DNA of 35,736 nucleotides, from the NCBI GenBank assembly GCA_024228355.1, contig JAAETN010000069.1, positions 1-35,736 of the forward strand, in the 5' to 3' direction. Under the pieces are notes generated by a model. It worked only from the letters and a program-made list of their open reading frames with translations. It searched no databases and had not been told where the DNA came from. Shown in pieces: positions 16,217 to 25,252 of this stretch. How positions within the stretch are numbered: position 1 is the first letter of the stretch; the number at the start of each line of letters is the position of its first letter. Source of the stretch: Maribacter sp. (GTDB lineage Bacteria; Bacteroidota; Bacteroidia; Flavobacteriales; Flavobacteriaceae). Both the position numbers and the translations under genes were made by a program.

Positions 16217-18418
16217 ATGGAAGTACAACAGTTTTATTACGATAATAAAATCGTAAAAAAATTCATTTACGCAACATTACTTTGGGGAATTGTAGGGATG
16301 TCAGTAGGCCTATTATTGGCCTTCATGTTTCTTTTTCCTAACATGACTGATGATATATCCTGGTTAAGTTTTGGTCGCTTAAGACCATTACACACAAATG
16401 CAGTTATCTTCGCTTTTGTAGGTAATGCAATGTTTGCCGGTGTATACTATTCAACACAGCGATTATTAAAGGCCAGAATGTTCAATGATACGTTGAGCAA
16501 CATAAATTTCTGGGGGTGGCAATTGATTATCGTAGCAGCAGCACTTACGCTTCCACTGGGATATACAACTTCCAAGGAATACGCAGAATTGGAATGGCCA
16601 ATTGATATAGCCATAACACTCATATGGGTAGTATTTGCATGGAATTTTATTGGAACTCTGCTAAAAAGACGACAACGTCATTTATATGTCGCCATTTGGT
16701 TCTATTTAGCGACAATTGTGACAGTAGCTGTACTTCATATATTTAATAGTTTAGAGTTACCAGTTAGTGCATTGAAAAGTTATTCTGTTTATGCAGGTGT
16801 ACAAGATGCCTTGGTCCAATGGTGGTATGGGCATAATGCGGTGGCATTTTTCTTGACAACTCCTTTCCTGGGCTTAATGTATTATTATGTTCCCAAAGCG
16901 GCCAATAGGCCAGTGTATTCCTATAGATTGTCTATTGTTCACTTCTGGTCATTGATTTTCATCTACATATGGGCAGGACCTCACCATTTATTATATTCGG
17001 CTTTACCAGACTGGGCGCAAAATTTAGGTGTTGCCTTTTCAGTGATGTTGATTGCACCTTCTTGGGGTGGTATGATCAATGGATTGTTAACTCTACGAGG
17101 TGCCTGGGACAAGGTTAGAACCGACCCAACGCTTAAATTTATGGTTGTTGCAATTACCGGTTATGGTATGGCAACGTTTGAAGGCCCTATGCTTTCGCTT
17201 AAAAATGTAAATGCTATTGCCCATTTTAGCGATTGGATTATTGCACACGTCCACGTAGGTGCCTTGGCTTGGAATGGCTTCTTGACCTTTGGTATGATTT
17301 ATTGGTTAGTACCAAAAATGTTCAAAACAAGATTGTTTTCTACAGGAATGGCAAACTTCCATTTCTGGATAGGTACTTTAGGCATAATACTCTATGCATT
17401 ACCAATGTACGTTGCTGGGTTTACCCAAGCATTAATGTGGAAAGAATTTAATCCTGACGGAACATTAGCCTATGGCAACTTCCTGGAAACCGTAAACGAA
17501 ATTATTCCAATGTTTTGGATGCGTGCCATTGGTGGTAGTTTATACATTGTAGGTGCACTAGTAATGGTTTATAATATAGTGGTTACCATTAAAAATGGAA
17601 GCAAAGTTGAAGACGAATTAGCCGAAGCCGCTGCCTTGACAAGAGTTTCAAAAAGCAGAACCGCTGGCGAAACCTTCCACACTTGGTTAGAACGTAAACC
17701 TATCCAATTAACAATTCTAGCTACTATTGCCATTTTAATTGGTGGTATTGTTCAAATTGTACCAACAATTTTGGTAAAATCCAATATACCAACTATTACA
17801 AGCGTAAAACCATATACTCCTCTGGAGCTAGAGGGTAGAGACCTTTATATCAGGGAGGGTTGTGTAGGTTGCCATTCTCAAATGGTACGTCCATTTAGAA
17901 GTGAGGTGGAACGCTATGGCGAGTATGCCAAAGCAGGTGAATTTGTTTATGACCATCCATTCTTATGGGGTAGTAAACGTACTGGTCCCGACCTATTGCG
18001 CGTTGGAGGAAAATACTCTGATAGCTGGCATTTCAACCATATGTATGATCCACAAACTACTTCTTCAGGTTCTATTATGCCCGCTTACCAATGGTTGATC
18101 CGTAACGAGCACGACCGTAGTAGTATTCAAGCCAAAATGGAAGCTATGGTTAGTTTAGGTGTTCCTTATAGCGAAGAGGATATTGCCGATGCGTATGGTT
18201 CAATGAATGAACAGGCTGCACAAATTGAGAAAAACCTGTCTACTAATCCAGACTTTGTAAGAAGCTATGAGGCAGATAAGAAATATGCCCAGGAAAACGG
18301 CCAGGAATTTGTAGAAATGAAAGACCGCGAAATTGTTGCCATGATTGCTTATTTGCAACGATTAGGGACCGATATCAAGGTCAAGGAGACAGGAGAACTT
18401 TTATCTGAAAACAAGTAA
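16217..18418 (+). CDS. ccoNO: cbb3-type cytochrome c oxidase, fused CcoN-CcoO subunit
   Basis: This is the catalytic core of the cbb3 oxidase, which reduces oxygen to water at very low oxygen levels. It is a 733-aa fusion. Residues 1 to about 480 are CcoN, with about 12 membrane helices and haem or CuB His at 59 (RPLHTNAVIF), 206 (WWYGHNAVAF), 255-256 (GPHHLL) and 343/345 (HVHVGALAW). After a further membrane anchor (about 490-515), residues 530-733 are CcoO, with one haem c site CVGCH (549-553) and GSIMPAYQWL supplying the distal Met. Such fusion is common in Bacteroidota, whereas most other phyla have separate ccoN and ccoO. Confidence 0.97.
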   Translation: MEVQQFYYDNKIVKKFIYATLLWGIVGMSVGLLLAFMFLFPNMTDDISWLSFGRLRPLHTNAVIFAFVGNAMFAGVYYSTQRLLKARMFNDTLSNINFWGWQLIIVAAALTLPLGYTTSKEYAELEWPIDIAITLIWVVFAWNFIGTLLKRRQRHLYVAIWFYLATIVTVAVLHIFNSLELPVSALKSYSVYAGVQDALVQWWYGHNAVAFFLTTPFLGLMYYYVPKAANRPVYSYRLSIVHFWSLIFIYIWAGPHHLLYSALPDWAQNLGVAFSVMLIAPSWGGMINGLLTLRGAWDKVRTDPTLKFMVVAITGYGMATFEGPMLSLKNVNAIAHFSDWIIAHVHVGALAWNGFLTFGMIYWLVPKMFKTRLFSTGMANFHFWIGTLGIILYALPMYVAGFTQALMWKEFNPDGTLAYGNFLETVNEIIPMFWMRAIGGSLYIVGALVMVYNIVVTIKNGSKVEDELAEAAALTRVSKSRTAGETFHTWLERKPIQLTILATIAILIGGIVQIVPTILVKSNIPTITSVKPYTPLELEGRDLYIREGCVGCHSQMVRPFRSEVERYGEYAKAGEFVYDHPFLWGSKRTGPDLLRVGGKYSDSWHFNHMYDPQTTSSGSIMPAYQWLIRNEHDRSSIQAKMEAMVSLGVPYSEEDIADAYGSMNEQAAQIEKNLSTNPDFVRSYEADKKYAQENGQEFVEMKDREIVAMIAYLQRLGTDIKVKETGELLSENK

Positions 18419-18421
18419 GTT

Positions 18422-18616
18422 ATGTTGAAATTCGTTAAAAACCACATGGAAAGTATAGATGGCATAGCCACCTATCCTATGATTTCATTACTCATATTCT
18501 TTGTCTTTTTTGCAGTGCTTTTCTGGTGGGTTTTCACCGCTCGAAAAGAGTATATCAAAGAAGTAAGCGAAATACCCTTAGAAGATAACAACCAAAATAA
18601 TAAACAAGCATTATGA
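18422..18616 (+). CDS. ccoQ: CcoQ-like cbb3 oxidase small subunit
   Basis: This 64-aa protein with one membrane helix (ISLLIFFVFFAVLFWWVF) and a charged C-terminus matches CcoQ/FixQ, which stabilises the cbb3 complex. Its assignment rests mainly on size, topology and its place between ccoNO and ccoP. Its stop codon overlaps the ccoP start by 4 bases (ATGA), so the two are translationally coupled. Confidence 0.88.
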   Translation: MLKFVKNHMESIDGIATYPMISLLIFFVFFAVLFWWVFTARKEYIKEVSEIPLEDNNQNNKQAL

Positions 18617-19491
18617 AAAATATGTCACCTTGGTGGATTAGAATCCCCGTAGTCTTCTTCATCATTTTCGGATTGATGGAGTACTTTATTGACTCTGGTG
18701 AAAAACCAGCAATCCTTGAATACCCGATCACTCAGTTCTTTATGCTGATGGTCTTGCTGATCTTGATAGCAATAGAATTGATATTGAAATTAGTTGAGAA
18801 CGTTATGTTCCGAACTTTATCGGAAGAAGCAAAAGAACGCTATCTAGAGGCAAAATCATCACAAAACGAATGGACCTGGGGCAACAATGTCTGGAACAAG
18901 CTTACAGGGAACAAACCTATAGAAGAAGAGGGCGAAATTATTTTAGATCACAACTATGATGGTATCAAGGAGCTCGACAATGAGTTACCACCTTGGTGGG
19001 TTTGGATGTTCTATGCCACTATTATTTTTGGCGTTGTTTATCTCGTTCGTTTCCATATTGTCGGCGATTATGATCAAGATATGGAATATGAACAAGAAGT
19101 TGCTGCGGCCACCCTTGCTATTGAAGAATACAAGAAAACGGCTAAAGATCTAATTGATGCAACCACTGTTGAATTGTTGACCGATGCTGCCGACCTTAGT
19201 GCAGGTAAAGGCATATATGAAACAACTTGTTTGGTTTGCCATATGGCCGATGGTGGTGGTGGAATTGGACCAAACCTTACTGATGAAAACTGGATTTTAG
19301 GTGGTGGTATTAAGAACGTTTTCAACACTATAGCGGAAGGCGGTAGAGATGGTAAAGGAATGGTTGCTTGGAAGCAAACATTAAAGCCGCTAGAAATTGC
19401 ACAAGTGTCAAGCTATTTGTTAACATTCCAAGGAACAACTCCGGCCAACCCAAAAGCACCGGAAGGTGATGTTTGGGTAGAAGGGAATTAA
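18613..19491 (+). CDS. ccoP: cbb3 oxidase subunit CcoP (single haem c)
   Basis: CcoP is the membrane-anchored cytochrome c that feeds electrons to CcoO. The 292-aa protein has two N-terminal membrane helices (about residues 9-26 and 38-60), a polar linker and the conserved anchor LDNELPPWWVWMFYATIIFG (about 120-150). It has only one haem site, CLVCH at 206-210, followed by GPNLTDENW and a distal Met in GKGMVAW. Proteobacterial CcoP has two CxxCH motifs and one anchor helix. Here the second haem domain is absent and an extra helix pair is present. The end is complete, so this is not a truncation by the window. Confidence 0.94.
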   Translation: MKNMSPWWIRIPVVFFIIFGLMEYFIDSGEKPAILEYPITQFFMLMVLLILIAIELILKLVENVMFRTLSEEAKERYLEAKSSQNEWTWGNNVWNKLTGNKPIEEEGEIILDHNYDGIKELDNELPPWWVWMFYATIIFGVVYLVRFHIVGDYDQDMEYEQEVAAATLAIEEYKKTAKDLIDATTVELLTDAADLSAGKGIYETTCLVCHMADGGGGIGPNLTDENWILGGGIKNVFNTIAEGGRDGKGMVAWKQTLKPLEIAQVSSYLLTFQGTTPANPKAPEGDVWVEGN

Positions 19492-19568
19492 CATTTTGAA
19501 AAAGCAACTGATTTTGTCAATGTTGCATTCAATGAATACTGATCTTTTTCTTTAAAGAAGATTAAGCA

Positions 19569-20987
19569 ATGGCACAAAACAGTGATAACTTTCGGGATTC
19601 AATAGGTACGATTAGCGAAGAAGGTAAACGAGCTTGGGTTTTCCCAAAAAAACCTAGTGGCAAATTCTATAAATATAGGAAACTGGCAAGCTACTTTTTG
19701 TTAGCATTCCTAATCCTTTCTCCAATTATAAAAATCAACGGTAACCAATTTTTGATGTTCAATGTATTGGAACGACGTTTCAATATATTCGGATTTCCAT
19801 TCTGGCCTCAGGATTTTCATTTATTCGTAATTTCAATGATCATTGGGGTTATTTTCATTGCCCTATTTACAGTTGCTTTTGGTCGTATTTTCTGTGGATG
19901 GATTTGCCCCCAAACTATTTTTATGGAAATGGTTTTCCGCCGTATAGAATTCTGGATAGACGGGGATCGAGGTGCACAAAGACGATTGGACAAACAAAAA
20001 TGGAATGCAGAGAAAATAAGAAAGCGAATCTTCAAATGGTTCGTATTCTTTGTCATTTCATTTATCATAGCTAATGTATTTTTGGCCTATTTAATTGGTA
20101 GTGATAGATTGTTTCAGTACATCTCCGATGGACCCTTACAGCATGTAAGCACGTTGGTTGCATTATTGGTGTTTACTGCTGTATTCTATTTCGTCTTCGC
20201 ATGGTTCAGAGAGCAGGTATGTATTATAGCTTGCCCTTATGGGAGAATGCAAGGTGTCTTATTGGATAATAAATCAGTAATAGTGGCCTATGACCATAAG
20301 CGTGGTGAAAGTTTAAATGGTAGAAAGAAATTCCGAAAAGGCGAGGACAGAGAAGCTCTTGGCCATGGTGATTGTATTGATTGTAAGCAGTGTGTACATG
20401 TTTGCCCCACGAATATTGACATTCGGAACGGTACGCAATTGGAGTGTATAAACTGTACGGCCTGTATTGATGAGTGTGATGCCATAATGGATAAAGTAAA
20501 TCTTCCGAAAGGATTGATTCGCTATGCGAGTGAGGACGAAATAACCAAAAAAGAGAAGTTCAAGTACACCCCTAGACTTAAAGGATACTCCGCTGTTTTG
20601 GTGATTTTAACTGGGGTTCTTATCGGTATGCTCTTCTTACGAAATGATTTGGAAGCCAATATACTTAGACTCCCTGGTCAATTGTATGAGCACAAAGAAG
20701 GGAATATCATTAGCAATGTTTACACTTATAAACTAATCAATAAGACTACGAAGGAAATTTCGGATGTAAGTTTTAAACTTTTATCCCACACAGGAACAAT
20801 AGAGTTGGTAACGCACGAGAATTTTAAGGTACCGGCCCAAGATCTAGCGGAAGGCACATTGTTCATAGAAATAAACAACTCAGCCTTAAATGGTAATAAA
20901 GATAAATTAAAAATTGGAGTCTACAGTAGTGATGATTTAATTGAAACAACAACAGCTAGGTTTTTGGGGCCTAGAAGTTACAATTAA
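19569..20987 (+). CDS. ccoG: Ferredoxin-type cbb3 assembly protein CcoG
   Basis: CcoG (FixG/RdxA) is a membrane iron-sulfur protein that acts as a cupric reductase in cbb3 assembly. The 472-aa protein has about five membrane helices, GRIFCGWICPQT and IACPYGRMQ with further Cys residues, and two 4Fe-4S motifs: CIDCKQCVHVCP beginning at Cys269, and CINCTACIDECD. The C-terminal about 110 residues form the periplasmic Ig-like domain usual in the family. It lies 77 nt after ccoP and before ccoH. Confidence 0.95.
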   Translation: MAQNSDNFRDSIGTISEEGKRAWVFPKKPSGKFYKYRKLASYFLLAFLILSPIIKINGNQFLMFNVLERRFNIFGFPFWPQDFHLFVISMIIGVIFIALFTVAFGRIFCGWICPQTIFMEMVFRRIEFWIDGDRGAQRRLDKQKWNAEKIRKRIFKWFVFFVISFIIANVFLAYLIGSDRLFQYISDGPLQHVSTLVALLVFTAVFYFVFAWFREQVCIIACPYGRMQGVLLDNKSVIVAYDHKRGESLNGRKKFRKGEDREALGHGDCIDCKQCVHVCPTNIDIRNGTQLECINCTACIDECDAIMDKVNLPKGLIRYASEDEITKKEKFKYTPRLKGYSAVLVILTGVLIGMLFLRNDLEANILRLPGQLYEHKEGNIISNVYTYKLINKTTKEISDVSFKLLSHTGTIELVTHENFKVPAQDLAEGTLFIEINNSALNGNKDKLKIGVYSSDDLIETTTARFLGPRSYN

Positions 20988-21013
20988 AAAACTCTAATTT
21001 TAAAGATGATATT

Positions 21014-21460
21014 ATGAAAATAAATTGGGGAACAGGTATTGTATTGGCATTTATTGGCTTCATAGGGTTTATTCTATTCTTTGTGGTCAAAATGAGCTTG
21101 GATACCAGAGCCAATCATGATTTAGTCACTGAGGAGTATTACAAGGAAGAATTGGCCTATCAAAAAGAAATCGACGCAGAGACCAATGCAAATAACCTAT
21201 CCTCAAAATTGAAAATCAGGAAAACCCCGGAAGGATTGATAGTTAAGTTTCCTGAGAACATTGATCTAAAAAAAATTAAAGGTAAAGTGTCCCTATATAG
21301 ACCATCCGATAAACACTTGGATTTTAACTTACCCATAAGTTTATCCAATACACATTTGCTCATACCTGACAAACGTTTGTTGGATGGTCGCTGGGACATT
21401 AAAATAGCCTGGGAATACCAGGACAAACCTTATTTATTCAAAAAAAGTATAACCTATTAA
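21014..21460 (+). CDS. ccoH: FixH/CcoH-family cbb3 assembly protein
   Basis: This 148-aa protein has one N-terminal membrane helix (IVLAFIGFIGFILFFVVKM) and a periplasmic domain with LVTEEYYKEELAYQKEIDA, typical of the FixH family, and ends in a beta-rich region with GRWDIKIAWEY. CcoH binds early cbb3 subunits and aids assembly. It sits between ccoG and the TauE/SafE-type gene, 3 nt before the latter. Confidence 0.92.
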   Translation: MKINWGTGIVLAFIGFIGFILFFVVKMSLDTRANHDLVTEEYYKEELAYQKEIDAETNANNLSSKLKIRKTPEGLIVKFPENIDLKKIKGKVSLYRPSDKHLDFNLPISLSNTHLLIPDKRLLDGRWDIKIAWEYQDKPYLFKKSITY

Positions 21461-21463
21461 CCC

Positions 21464-22168
21464 ATGTTAGTATCAGCAATAGCCTTAGGTCTAATGGGAA
21501 GCCTCCACTGCGTTGGAATGTGCGGCCCCATAGCCTTTATGCTACCAGTTGATAGAAGTAATAATTTCAAGAAAATTTTTCAGGTTTTTCTTTATCACAT
21601 TGGCAGACTATTCGCTTATGTACTTATAGGTTTGGTTTTTGGTCTGTTGGGCAAAGGTCTTTATGTTTTTGGAATGCAGCAAAAGCTTTCAATAATTATT
21701 GGAGTTTTAATGATTATCATTGTATTAATACCTTATAAGACAATTGGTAGATACAACCTTTCAAAACCTGTATTCAGGATTATGACCAAATTAAAAAACC
21801 GATTAGGTCAGGAATTAAAGAAGAAATCCCCCGATACGTTTTTAACCATTGGTTTCTTAAACGGTTTTCTACCCTGTGGTTTAGTCTATATGGCCCTTTT
21901 CGGGGCAATCGCTATGGGCAGTGCTGTAGAGGGTAGCTTGTACATGGTTCTGTTTGGGCTCGGGACTATACCTTTAATGACAACTGCTATTTATATGAGC
22001 GGTCTATTAAAGCGTTCGGCAAAGAAAAGAATACAACAATTAATTCCAATTTTTGTAGTGGTAATAGGTGTACTATTCATTCTTCGCGGGATGGGCTTGG
22101 GTATTCCTTACATTTCTCCAAAACCTGTAACAGAGATGGTATCAAGTGCGATGGAGTGCCATCCATAG
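21464..22168 (+). CDS. TauE/SafE (COG2836-type) membrane protein linked to cbb3 assembly
   Basis: This 234-aa protein has about six membrane helices. Its N-terminal motif GLMGSLHCVGMCGPIAFML and the later GFLNGFLPCGLVYMALFGA are the paired Cys motifs of the DsbD/CcdA-like UreH/TauE group. In many bacteria members of this group close the cco gene cluster, and a role in copper or thiol handling for oxidase maturation is inferred. Sulfite export, implied by the family name, is unlikely here. A short C-terminus with ECHP adds a possible metal ligand. It is the last gene of the cco locus. Confidence 0.88.
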   Translation: MLVSAIALGLMGSLHCVGMCGPIAFMLPVDRSNNFKKIFQVFLYHIGRLFAYVLIGLVFGLLGKGLYVFGMQQKLSIIIGVLMIIIVLIPYKTIGRYNLSKPVFRIMTKLKNRLGQELKKKSPDTFLTIGFLNGFLPCGLVYMALFGAIAMGSAVEGSLYMVLFGLGTIPLMTTAIYMSGLLKRSAKKRIQQLIPIFVVVIGVLFILRGMGLGIPYISPKPVTEMVSSAMECHP

Positions 22169-22239
22169 AATTTTGTAATTGTTAGTATTTTTATTGACTA
22201 GTAATGATTTCTTGAATAGTATTCATTGTTGGCTTGCGA

Positions 22240-22247
22240 TAAGTTTG
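22240..22247 (+). promoter_or_regulatory. Predicted -7 element before the CoA-transferase gene
   Basis: TAAGTTTG is a perfect TAnnTTTG match, 77 nt before the ATG at 22325. A TGAT half-site lies at 22205-22208, where the FNR-type box would begin, but the other half (TGAA) does not fit. The inferred leader, about 73 nt, is far longer than those of the FNR-type promoters here. Confidence 0.4.
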
Positions 22248-22324
22248 AATCAAGGCTTAGGACAGGTCGATAAAAAAAGCATAAATATTAACCGAAAAGG
22301 ATTATTAATTTATAATAAAACACT

Positions 22325-23608
22325 ATGGACAATTCATTCAAAAAAGTTACAATTGAAGAAGCAATATCAATTGTTAAGTCTGGTGATCGCATTTTTGTTC
22401 AAGGAGCCGCAATGACCCCAAATACATTAGTAAATGCCTTGTGCGAAAACAGATATAAGGAACTCGAAAATGTCGAAGTTATATCAATTCATACAGATGG
22501 TGAAGTTAAATATGCCATCCCCCCGTACAGTCAATCTTTCAATATAAACAGCTGTTTCGTTGGTGGAAATGTGAGGAAAGCGGTAAACACAAACCAAGGT
22601 GATTATATACCCATCTTCCTCAGTGAGATAGGGTTATTATTCAGAAGAAATATACTACCGTTGGATGTTGCCATAGTTCAGGTTTCTCCCCCTGACCGTC
22701 ACGGATATTGCTCTTTGGGGATTTCCGTTGACGTTACGCTACCTGCAATCCAAACGGCAAAAAAAGTAATTGCCCAAGTTAATCCACACGTACCTAGAAC
22801 CCATGGTGATGGTATAATCCATGTTCGTAATATAGACTACGCCATTGATGTAAATGCACCTATTCATACGTACAATCCGACCGAACTGTCTGAAATAGAC
22901 AAAAAAATCGGTAAACATGTTGCGGGACTAATAGAAGATGGCGCAACTTTGCAATTAGGCATCGGAAATATTCCGAATGCCGTATTGAACAATCTACAAA
23001 ATCACAAAAGATTGGGCGTGCATACCGAGATGTTTTCTGACGGTATCTTGCCCTTAGTAGAAAAAGGGGTTATTACTGGCGAGGATAAAGTCATGAACGT
23101 AAGAAAAATTGTTACCGCTTTTGCAGCAGGTTCACAAAATCTTTATGATTTTATAGATGATAATCCTTTGGTACAATTCAAAGAAGCCGCCTATATTAAT
23201 GACACGGCAGTAATCAGAAAAAACCCTAGGGTAACAGCCATCAACAGTGCGATTGAAATTGACCTCACTGGGCAAATATGTGCGGATAGTATAGGTTACA
23301 AACACTTTTCAGGAGTTGGTGGCCAAATGGATTTTATTAGAGGTGCCAGGCTTTCTGAAGGTGGCAAACCTATCTTTGCCTTATCTTCACAAACGGGTAA
23401 GGGAATCTCAAAAATAACCCCCCATTTAAGGGAAGGCGCAGGTGTTACCACTACAAGGGCCCACGTTAACTATATAGCCACCGAGTACGGCGTTGTGAGT
23501 TTGTTTGGTAAAAATCTGCATCAACGTGCGAAAGCAATGATTTCAATAGCCCATCCTGACCATAGAGAAGCATTGAGCAAAGCCGCTTATGAACGTTTTG
23601 ACAGATAA
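22325..23608 (+). CDS. Acetyl-CoA hydrolase/transferase family protein
   Basis: This 427-aa class I CoA-transferase family enzyme moves CoA between carboxylic acids, or hydrolyses acetyl-CoA. Seen: RIFVQGAAMTPNTLVNALCE at the N-terminus, GDGIIHV, LQLGIGNIPNAVLNNL, HTEMFSDGILPLVE with the likely catalytic Glu, and the family signature GVGGQMDFIRGARLSEGGKP in the C-terminal half. This general type includes 4-hydroxybutyrate, butyrate and acetate-succinate CoA-transferases; the substrate cannot be told from the sequence. It is 6 nt upstream of the truncated haemoglobin and probably forms an operon with it. Confidence 0.93.
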   Translation: MDNSFKKVTIEEAISIVKSGDRIFVQGAAMTPNTLVNALCENRYKELENVEVISIHTDGEVKYAIPPYSQSFNINSCFVGGNVRKAVNTNQGDYIPIFLSEIGLLFRRNILPLDVAIVQVSPPDRHGYCSLGISVDVTLPAIQTAKKVIAQVNPHVPRTHGDGIIHVRNIDYAIDVNAPIHTYNPTELSEIDKKIGKHVAGLIEDGATLQLGIGNIPNAVLNNLQNHKRLGVHTEMFSDGILPLVEKGVITGEDKVMNVRKIVTAFAAGSQNLYDFIDDNPLVQFKEAAYINDTAVIRKNPRVTAINSAIEIDLTGQICADSIGYKHFSGVGGQMDFIRGARLSEGGKPIFALSSQTGKGISKITPHLREGAGVTTTRAHVNYIATEYGVVSLFGKNLHQRAKAMISIAHPDHREALSKAAYERFDR

Positions 23609-23614
23609 AAACAA

Positions 23615-24004
23615 ATGACTAAAGTCGACATTAAGAATAGGGCTGATATTACTTTATTGGTAGAGACCTTCTACACTAAGATAAGGGCTGACCAAGTTTT
23701 GGGCCCTATTTTTAATGGTATAATCAAGGATTGGGAAAGCCATTTGGTATTGTTGACCGATTTTTGGGAAACCCAATTGTTCCTAAAACGAAAGTACTTT
23801 GGAAACCCCGTAACTGTTCATCAAGAAGTTGATGATAAAATGAAGCACAAAATAAATCCAGAACATTTTGGCTTATGGCTAAACCTTTGGTTTGAAACCT
23901 TAGATGAATTATTTGATGGAGAAAACACATGGATTGCAAAAAACCGAGCTCAAAAGATGTCTACCATGCTTTATATGAAAATGTATGAAAACAGACAGAA
24001 ATAA
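23615..24004 (+). CDS. Group 3 truncated haemoglobin
   Basis: This 129-aa protein matches group 3 truncated globins: FYTKIRADQVLGPIF at helix B, FWETQLFLKRKYFGNP in helix E, His69 in NPVTVHQ (the likely proximal haem ligand) and HFGLWLNLWFETLDELF (His84) in the G helix region. These proteins bind haem and protect against NO or peroxide, or handle oxygen at low levels. Its place between the cco and nos loci suits NO tolerance during denitrification, which is an inference from context. It converges on the minus-strand gene ending at 24011 with a gap of 6 nt. Confidence 0.92.
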   Translation: MTKVDIKNRADITLLVETFYTKIRADQVLGPIFNGIIKDWESHLVLLTDFWETQLFLKRKYFGNPVTVHQEVDDKMKHKINPEHFGLWLNLWFETLDELFDGENTWIAKNRAQKMSTMLYMKMYENRQK

Positions 24005-24010
24005 TGTTAA

Positions 24011-25216
24011 CTAGTCTAGTTTTCGTTTCAGATTCATACCCAATAAAATTAATAGAGCCAGAGGAAGTAAAAGACTTGAAATTGCGAGAACCTCAAAATA
24101 TCCTTTGAAAATGGTTACCCTTTGCCAAGCCAATATTCCTTTGACAAAAATCATGGTTTCGGTCAAAAAAAATCCTAACAGATATAAATAGTATACGCTT
24201 TTAGATAGATTAAGTAGCTTAAAAAAGTTTAAAAATAACATAAGCCCAATTGTTACCACACCTAAAAAAGTCCAATGCAAATATCCTATAGTAAAGTCGG
24301 TTATTGAAGCTGCGAAGTTCGCAAAATAAGGGAAAGCTGTTAATAACTGCAACAGTATTTTAATACCTACAAGGGCAATAACAGTAATTAACAAATTCTT
24401 TTGGAGCGGTGTAAGTATCTGAAACAGTTTTTCTTTATGTCCTATCCCTAACAGTAATAGAATCCCAAAGGCCATTATTTGAAGTATTGCCCCTAAACCA
24501 CCAATAACATATAATGATATATGTGGTTTTATCCACAAAGTTGACAAGGAAAATGAGAACACGATTCCTAAATTAATCAACCAAAAAAAACGATTGAAAG
24601 TTACTTTTGGAATCATAATTGTATTATGCCCCATGACATGAAAAAAAACACTTAAAAGACCGAGAATCATCCATCCATTATATTGAAAATGCAGGTAGAA
24701 ATAAATAGACATTCTGTACCATATAGACTCGGTACCCAAGGTATTCATAATCGCACCTAAAGTCCATGGCCCCAAACTGGAAAGAACCATATACCATAAT
24801 GCGAACTTTGCACATTTATACGAATTGGTTTTCCTATAAGAAGTAGGAACATATTTCATGAAAAAACCTGCAAACCAATACGAAGCAATCAAAAACAGGG
24901 TTGAGAAAGTAATAGAAAACAAAGCGTAACCTTGAAAAGGGAATGACAATAACATGCCTATTAATGTTACTTGAGTAAACCAGAAAAGGCGACGATATTT
25001 CAAATTAAGCTCCTGCCTTTCAAGAAATATCTTATACAGTAGCGTGGTCAAACCCAAATATACCCACCCTAAAAGCGCGATATGGGAATGGGTATGAACA
25101 ATGAACTTATAATTAGCAGAAACTTCAATAGAATTAAAAGATCTCAACACTACCCCAAGAACAGCGGCAATTATAAAATAGCCGAGAGCTATGTTTATAT
25201 GTTTCTTTAAATTCAT
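24011..25216 (-). CDS. Haem-copper-oxidase subunit I-like / NnrS-like membrane protein at the end of nos
   Basis: This 401-aa protein has about 11-12 membrane helices. His-rich helix starts resemble those that bind haem in haem-copper oxidases: VHTHSHIALLGWVYLG (His41, 43, 45), YFYLHFQYNGWMILG near the middle, FFHVMGHN, and GYLHWTFLGVVTIG late. It lacks an obvious full CuB/haem set and is shorter than CcoN or NorB, so it is more likely a haem- or NO-related relative, such as a NnrS-type protein, than an oxidase. It is 36 nt after nosY and closes the nos operon. The family assignment is tentative; that it is a gene and an integral membrane protein is certain. Confidence 0.75.
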   Translation of the reverse strand: MNLKKHINIALGYFIIAAVLGVVLRSFNSIEVSANYKFIVHTHSHIALLGWVYLGLTTLLYKIFLERQELNLKYRRLFWFTQVTLIGMLLSFPFQGYALFSITFSTLFLIASYWFAGFFMKYVPTSYRKTNSYKCAKFALWYMVLSSLGPWTLGAIMNTLGTESIWYRMSIYFYLHFQYNGWMILGLLSVFFHVMGHNTIMIPKVTFNRFFWLINLGIVFSFSLSTLWIKPHISLYVIGGLGAILQIMAFGILLLLGIGHKEKLFQILTPLQKNLLITVIALVGIKILLQLLTAFPYFANFAASITDFTIGYLHWTFLGVVTIGLMLFLNFFKLLNLSKSVYYLYLLGFFLTETMIFVKGILAWQRVTIFKGYFEVLAISSLLLPLALLILLGMNLKRKLD

Positions 25217-25252
25217 AAAACCATTATTGAAACGTTATGGAGTGATCTTTAG

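Noticed and set aside
19509-19519. TGATTTTGTCA before ccoG as a further FNR-type box
   Set aside because: The spacer is 5 rather than 6 and no good -7 element lies 23 nt downstream.
22179-22415. Open frame of 78 codons between the TauE/SafE-type gene and the CoA-transferase
   Set aside because: It overlaps the start of the CoA-transferase in another frame, has low-complexity composition and resembles no protein I know.
24003-24016. AACTAG-T-CTAGTT palindrome at the convergent end of the globin and nos genes as a terminator
   Set aside because: The loop of one base is too tight for a hairpin, and there is no G+C-rich stem or T-tract.
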